Under the pieces are notes generated by a model. It saw nothing but the letters and a program-made list of their open reading frames with translations, had not been told where the DNA came from and did no database searches. A stretch of 64,000 bases of DNA from Angiostrongylus vasorum (Eukaryota; Nematoda; Chromadorea; Rhabditida; Metastrongylidae), in contig JADANN010000437.1 of the NCBI GenBank assembly GCA_018806985.1, forward strand, positions 956,501 through 1,020,500, given 5' to 3'. This document shows positions 58,586 through 64,000 of the stretch, in pieces (positions within the stretch are counted from its first letter, which is position 1; each line of letters begins with the position of its first letter). The position numbers and the translations under genes were made by a program.

Positions 58586-61500
58586 ATGCTTGTACCCTGT
58601 CTATTAGCATGCATCGGCTTGATAAAAGCTCTTCCATTTCTTGGAAAAAGAACAAATTACGACGAGACGACAGCGAGGAAATTGCTGAACATGGCTGCTG
58701 GTGCTTACGGTGATCAACAAACCGCCTGTCTGAATCGGTAAGACTACCAAGTAATCTTTGAGTGGCGACTTCATTGGTTATGATGACGATTTCGTCAAAT
58801 GGATGTGTTAATCACTGAATCAAGGTGAGAGATCTTAGGAAGGAAAGGAAATCGACTTCTAGATAGCGTTGTTGTTTCCTAAAAGGCTCCACTAATACTT
58901 ATAGTGGCGGTTTCTGTTACGACTCTTAATGTTTCAAAGGATATGGTGTAAACGGAAACAAATTCTCGTCTACCAATACAATTCTTCCCTCCTCTCCCTA
59001 GGTGCTATTCACATATCCCCTTGTCGTCATCTACAATCCGTGTGTTACTTCGTCGGCACAGAAGACAAATAATTATTCGCTACTAGGGCAACTAAGTACC
59101 TCTTCACCTGTAGTATTCTTGGTATTTTTTTTACTCTGCTACGCAGCACAACGAACTATGGTTTAACCAGGAAATCATCCAAAAAACGTTCTTTTATTTA
59201 TTTCTGGAGTCAGATGTAGAAAACAGCTACTGTTGGCTAATGTTTGGACCGCTGGTCCACTTGAAACAAGATATTGACTGACTTTGAAAAAATATCGTAG
59301 AAGGAGACTGCTATGCAACAAAATAAACGACCAGAAAGAAAATGAACTGATACCCATTCGCGCCCGTCGGTTTGCCCCTCTGCATATGAATGATTATCAG
59401 CTTACGTTGGATTTTAATCGTTAAACTGCTTGTCCATTAGCGTCATCAGTCATCTCTTTTCCTATAACTATGTAACTAATGAAAGTTGCACAACAAACAT
59501 AAAGATATCACATCATTGACATATATCTATAATAAATATTTCAGAACATTCCAGTCTTCAGACGCTTATGTGGTCTTATCGACGGCAAAAGCACAATGTG
59601 ATCAATTCGATAACACATGTGAAGGTTACATCGGTGAATTACCTTTACCTTTTGATGATCTTTCTGAAAGCTATTGAGCTAACAAATTACAAATCCAAAA
59701 TAGTTACGCTTCATTCAAACCGTACAACCGATGCCGTTTTGCTCGTGTTAAGGTAGAATATCCATGCGCTGAGGAGCTCACCTGTCCATGCTCATTTTTC
59801 GCTGGTTCCATCCTTGCAGATTTTTTTATTCTCCAACACAAGTTTGAAACCAACTACTCGACGTCGAAAGGACGGCAGATTTGGGTTATCTGGGTGCGGA
59901 TTGAACGAGCGGTCCTCTGGGCATTTCGGAATCACATTAGTCACTATAAACTGCTAACTAGAGCTGTTTAAAAAAACAAAATTTTCGGGCAAAAAAGGCA
60001 AATGAATAAAACTGCGGAAAAAAAGGCGTCTTTGTTTTTACCTTACTAATAATTATTTGTTTTTTCTTCTTACATTTTACGTTGCTCGTCATCACATCTA
60101 CTGGGCGAATCCCAGCACTTCTTGCCTTCTATTCGTTTTCCTCGCACTCATCGTCGACGAGGATTTCCGAATATTTCGTGTAGTTTCGGTTGCTTCTTGA
60201 GAACTTCACCTTCTTTATGTATTTCCTAGAATGCTAGTCAAGCCGATTCTGCTCGCAGTCTTGGAGATAGCCATGCTGAGGCGCTCCCATGTGGACTGGA
60301 GGGAACTGGAGGGAAACACTGTGAAGAGGGCCGAAATTGTGCGTTTACTTCCTGTTCGATGGCATCACTAACCACTGCGCTATCTCTCCACCCACCCGCT
60401 CCTCGTGCTTGTTTATTTGACGCATTCAATTTAAATCTTGCTTCTAGCTTTCAAGAAATTGAAGTGTTCTCTAGGAAACGTCGAAAGGAATCGTAGAAGA
60501 AAAACAGACTTGTGTTGTTTGCACCCAAAATGATTACTACTCAAAACTCTTAATGGGAAAAAAACCTAGAACTCTAACATTAACTTTCAGCTGTATCTGA
60601 TATGAGAAAGGAGTTGACAGTAGTCTTCAGAGGTACGAAAACAAAGGTAATACTTTGTATGCCACTTAATCGTTGGTTTTCTTGCCAATAAAGGAACTCC
60701 GTGAAGAATAATACCATCATTTACCTGCTGTCTTTCCAGGGTCAACTTCTTCTGGAAGGACTACACTCTATACATCCCGGCATTGACTTTTTTGGCATGG
60801 GTAATGTAAGGGACATGTTTCCACAAAATCTTGTGCACTCTGCAATATGTTTATACTCTTGTTTACTTCTAAGCACTTTTTATCCACTTTGAAAGCGATT
60901 GTATAATGTCTGTTTGGTAATGTTCTAGGTTAATCGATATTTTATGAACGGTCATCTCGCACTTTGGAGCATGGTTGAGCAAGTACTCAGAGATCCTAAA
61001 TACGCAGTGCGTAAGCATTGTTTGCAAAAATGGTGGTAACATTTAAGCATCTTGTTTGCATTTGTACTAATATATTGGATTACAGAATCTATTGTAAAAG
61101 AAGGTGGCGCGTGTGGCGCAGTGGTCCATAGGGACTTGCGACACACACATGGGATGGTTCCCCGCGCCTGTGGCTCACCAAGCTTTCCATCCCTCCGAGG
61201 TCGGCTAATTGGTACCAGATTTGTCTGGGAGGACAGCAACACTGGCTCGATACATCGGCTGGCCACCGCGAGTCAATGTATAGGCCAGAAATGCCTACAA
61301 TCACCTCTAACAGTGCTTAATGAAGTCGAATGCATGGCGCATCCCTCAGGGATTGATAAACGTCGAGAGCTTTTCTAGCTTTTTTATTCTAAAAAGTTAG
61401 CGCGTCCTCATGAAATTTCAGGGCTACCGTGTTACATTCACTGGACATTCTCTGGGTGGAGCTTTAGCAGCATTAGCGGCTGCTCGAACTGCTAAACAAG

Positions 61501-64000
61501 GTAGGTAAATTAAAAAACATGCAAAGACCGCTAAAGATTAGATGTAACTGAAGATGGAGAGAAAGAAACATGGGTTATGCTGGCAATTGCTCTGATTTTT
61601 CTCTATGGCTGTACAATTCATGGCTGCTCAACTTCAATATGGTTGAAAGGATGAAAAATGTGTCTATCAAACACCATTATCCTGAATATTTTAAGGCTAT
61701 CGGGCTGGAGGACAACTCAGCATTTACACCTTCGGTGAACCCCGTGTGGGTGATGCTACTTTCGCCTCAAACTTTGATAATATGATAACCAGCAGGTATC
61801 TGCCTACTATATTAACCATAACATCGTTGTGTAGCATGACATTCTGGTATTAGCGAGTTGACTTGCTCTCAGTATTTCGATAAACTTGGGTTTCTATATT
61901 CTGATTAATATCCAGATAAATTCAAATATTTATGTTCTGGTCCAGTTATATTGTCTAAATGCTCTGTTTTCACAAATAGTGTGCCCTAACGCAATGTCCA
62001 TCTGACTGCTGCTTTGCCCGATGCCTTAAATAATAGCACTGGTCATGGCCTAGATGACCCTATTAGTTTAAGCAAGAGATTTGTCGTCTTCTCATTGGGT
62101 CATGTTCAGGCCGATAATAATTCTAGTCTACCTCTGTTTGCTAAGAGTTCCAGATTGATGCCGAACTGTTCAGATTCGGTGATTTGCCGTCAAGAAGAAA
62201 ACTGTTCGGCGCCCAGGAATACTTTCCCGTTATTGTGCAGTGGTAGACCATTAGAGGATTTATTTACCCATAATAGATAAGAAAAATCGCGGTATATTTA
62301 ATGAAATCACTTGATGGCACTATCCCCATTTTCCTTAAAACATTCGAAGTATTCCTTCATTAGATTTCTCTTAGTGACTTTCGAAATCTCGGCTTGCCTA
62401 GAACTAACATGAGAAGGTCTAATAACCAGGTCATGGGAAGGAGGTGCGCAGAGATTTGTGGTATGTGATGCTGAGTTTTGCTTTGACACCCGGTTCCTAT
62501 TAAACTGGCATAGCACCACACCTCGAAAACCTCCATATGGAAAACATAATGTAGTAAATGAAAAGGTAGATAAACAGTAAGAAGGATAATCACAGTCGCT
62601 CTACGAGGAAAAAAAAGATGTGTCAAAGCTCAACTGGATGTTAAGACGAATAAGTTGATAAATCAACATAAGTCCTTATCCTTGGTGTTATCAGGAACTA
62701 AAGGTCAATTCGGCGAAGATCTTGCAATGTCAATGGTAGATATAGATCAGTTTTTTGATGATGGAAATCAGTCGAAGTAACACTCTCCGACAGAAGAACG
62801 CAGCAAAACCCACAGCCTGAGACCAGATAGAACCGCATCGGCAGTTGCAAAATGTTCTGTGGTGTAGACACCATTCTCAACAGAACATATTCTTTATATA
62901 TGTCGACAACAAATTTTTTCCCAAAAGACGACTATGATCCTAATGAATCATAATTTAAGTCTTGGTGTCTATTTTTTTTAATTTTTATCTCTGTCTTTTT
63001 CTTTCTATGATGAAAGCAATTTTTATCCGATTAGGCTATCGTTCTGTCCGTTGTGAAACTTTAGGAGAACAACGACGTAGCCTAGAGTCTTTAATTTACT
63101 AGGAGCTGATCTAATTCGTAATGCTGATCTCCACTGGAAGATCGATCCTGGGAAATGAGAGCTACTTATTTTAGTGTGTTTGGCTATAAACATTCAGAGA
63201 AAGCTCCTAGTGTGAAGAGTCGATATATCCATGGGTACTTTACTCTATCCTTCAGAGTAGCTTTTGAGTTTATCAATTGTCCTACCTACGTCTCCCTTAA
63301 TTTTCGGACAATTAATTGCAGTTTCTAACTGATTGATATAACCAACGTTTAATGGTTTTGTAAAAACGAAGAGGCTATCCCTGGATCCACTGGGTTCCCA
63401 GAGAAGCACAAGGGTACTTTTAGTGTTCGTCTGTTCTGCGCACCACCTGAGAAAGCGCAACGTGGTCTCACGTTTGTCTCGTATTCTTCATTCGCAAAGG
63501 TCTTCTCATTTTGCGCGTGGGTTCCGCACCTCCTAGAGAATTATTGATTTTCTTTATGAAAGTCACTGAATACCGGTTTTCCTTGCGGGAACCTGGGATG
63601 TGAGAAAGCTCTTCAGTCTTATGGACTAGAATGAAGTTTTCAGATGAGTCTGGTACCATTTTTCCGACACCGGAGAGATAGGGGGATTAGTTGGCCCAGC
63701 TCTCGGACAAGAGACCGTATGCGTATTAAACGGTACCAGTACCACCGCACTACCAACGCAGCGGATAATGAGTAATAATAACGACAATCTCTTAAAAAAT
63801 GGTGTTAACTGCTGCGAGGATTTATAAAGGTTACACATTTAGATTACTTTTAGCTACCGAGTCGTGTTTCGTCGTGATATTGTTCCTCATTTACCGCCTT
63901 GTGCTAAAGACAAAACGTGGTTTGGTGACGGGGATGTCAGCCGCCCTTGCGATTTCAATGCCAAAAATCAACCTTATCATCATGGAACTGAAATATGGTA
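58586..64000 (+). CDS. Secreted class 3 (fungal-type) lipase, 3' end beyond window
   Basis: Alpha/beta-hydrolase triacylglycerol-lipase-like enzyme. Exons: 58586-58737, 59545-59633, 60591-60646, 60740-60805, 60929-61006, 61422-61500, 61696-61795, 63854-64000 and beyond; 767 nt, about 255 residues, all phases fit and no stop. Start: MLVPCLLACIGLIKALPF is a signal peptide, and the acceptor attttagattgcag lies just upstream of it. The N-terminus has TTARKLLNMAAGAYGD. Oxyanion-hole strand: ELTVVFRGT (residues 88-96). Nucleophile elbow: VTFTGHSLGGALAALAAA with Ser157. Then IYTFGEPRVGDATFASNFD, VVFRRDIVPHLPPC with the probable catalytic Asp215, and YHHGTEIWY with the probable His250. Cys at 48 and in the CDQFDNTCEG segment suit a secreted fold. 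Exon 7 start: I used the acceptor attttaag at 61695; a second in-frame AG at 61710 would drop five residues. Nematodes have many such lipases; substrate unknown. Confidence 0.93.
60085..60400 (-). mobile_element. SINE-2 copy in lipase intron 2
   Basis: Tail type B (catcacatctactgggcgaa, cctagaatgctagtcaagc) and, on the minus strand, a head ggagagatagcgcagtggtt with gatgccatcgaacaggaagt. The core is largely lost (ctggagggaactggaggg). Confidence 0.6.
61104..61387 (+). mobile_element. SINE-1 copy in lipase intron 5
   Basis: ggcgcgtgtggcgcagtggt, catgggatggttccccgcg, catccctccgaggtcggc, ggtaccagatttgtctggg, cagggattgataaacgtcg, ending ttttctagcttttttattc. It lies in sense orientation in the intron that precedes the GHSLGG exon and leaves that exon's acceptor intact. 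Confidence 0.88.
62002..62280 (+). other. Open frame in lipase intron 7, not recognised
   Basis: About 90 codons open without ATG at the start (pieces: LPDALNNSTGHGLDDPISLS, FVVFSLGHVQADNNSS, NCSDSVICRQEENCSAPRN, LLCSGRPLEDLFTHNR, stop). Five Cys and Asn-Ser/Cys-Ser-rich composition could be a secreted exon. I find no matching donor or partner; it may be a relic of another gene or chance. Confidence 0.25.
63470..63775 (-). mobile_element. SINE-2-like copy (tail type A) in lipase intron 7
   Basis: Minus strand: tgcgttggtagtgcggtggt (A-box-like), core ctatctctccggtgtcgg and aaaaatggtaccagactc, then tail cattcagtgactttcataaa-like (63540-63570 reversed), cacgcgcaaaatgagaag. The best match is 57368-57670. 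Confidence 0.6.

Overview
This is eukaryotic DNA, most likely from a strongylid (clade V, hookworm-type) nematode. The signs are multi-exon genes with 50-100 bp introns, T-rich acceptors (TTTCAG, TTTTAG), an expanded pepsin-like aspartic protease family, a secreted class 3 lipase, RTE-type LINEs and Penelope-like elements (PLEs) with GIY-YIG endonucleases. There are no operons, bacterial genes, CRISPR arrays or genuine rRNA/tRNA genes. Species assignment is inference; no database was searched.

Layout. (1) 1-33.4 kb is an aspartic protease cluster with five copies: copy 1 (+, 923-3029, broken, 5' exons beyond the left edge), gene A (-, 6587-8761, ten exons joining into an intact 390-residue reading frame), copy C (-, 10734-12301, decayed), copy 2 (+, 17733-21347, nearly intact, two 1-bp shifts) and copy B (-, 26386-33431, full length, several shifts). 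They fall into two duplicated blocks: copies 1/2 share flanks, and copies B/C share flanks. (2) 33.5-58.4 kb is almost entirely repeat: RTE relics of two families, PLE copies, foldback elements, tRNA-like SINEs and minisatellites. (3) 58.6 kb to the right edge is a class 3 lipase gene with eight exons in the window and an uninterrupted frame, from a signal peptide to the catalytic His motif. Three SINEs lie in its introns.

Mobile DNA. SINE-1 has 12 copies, with a tRNA-like head, a core and a T-rich end. SINE-2 has a different tRNA-like head but a recognisably similar core. Repeat-B is a third dispersed family with tRNA-like boxes. RTE-1 and RTE-2 are RTE/BovB-like LINEs (APE endonuclease plus RT), all broken. 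PLE copies carry RT (YIDD), GIY-YIG endonuclease and terminal sequences arranged as inverted repeats.

The most interesting signal is a short motif inside the PLE terminal repeats and two small non-coding foldback elements. It fits the hammerhead ribozyme core (CTGANGA, helix II, GAAAC, GTC/GTT), has compensatory changes in helices I and II, and is followed about 10 nt later by AATAAA.

How the genes relate: gene A and the lipase both start with signal peptides and would be secreted, which fits digestive or secretory hydrolases of a parasitic worm (inference). Many frameshifts in the protease copies sit in homopolymers, so real pseudogenisation and assembly indels cannot be separated here.
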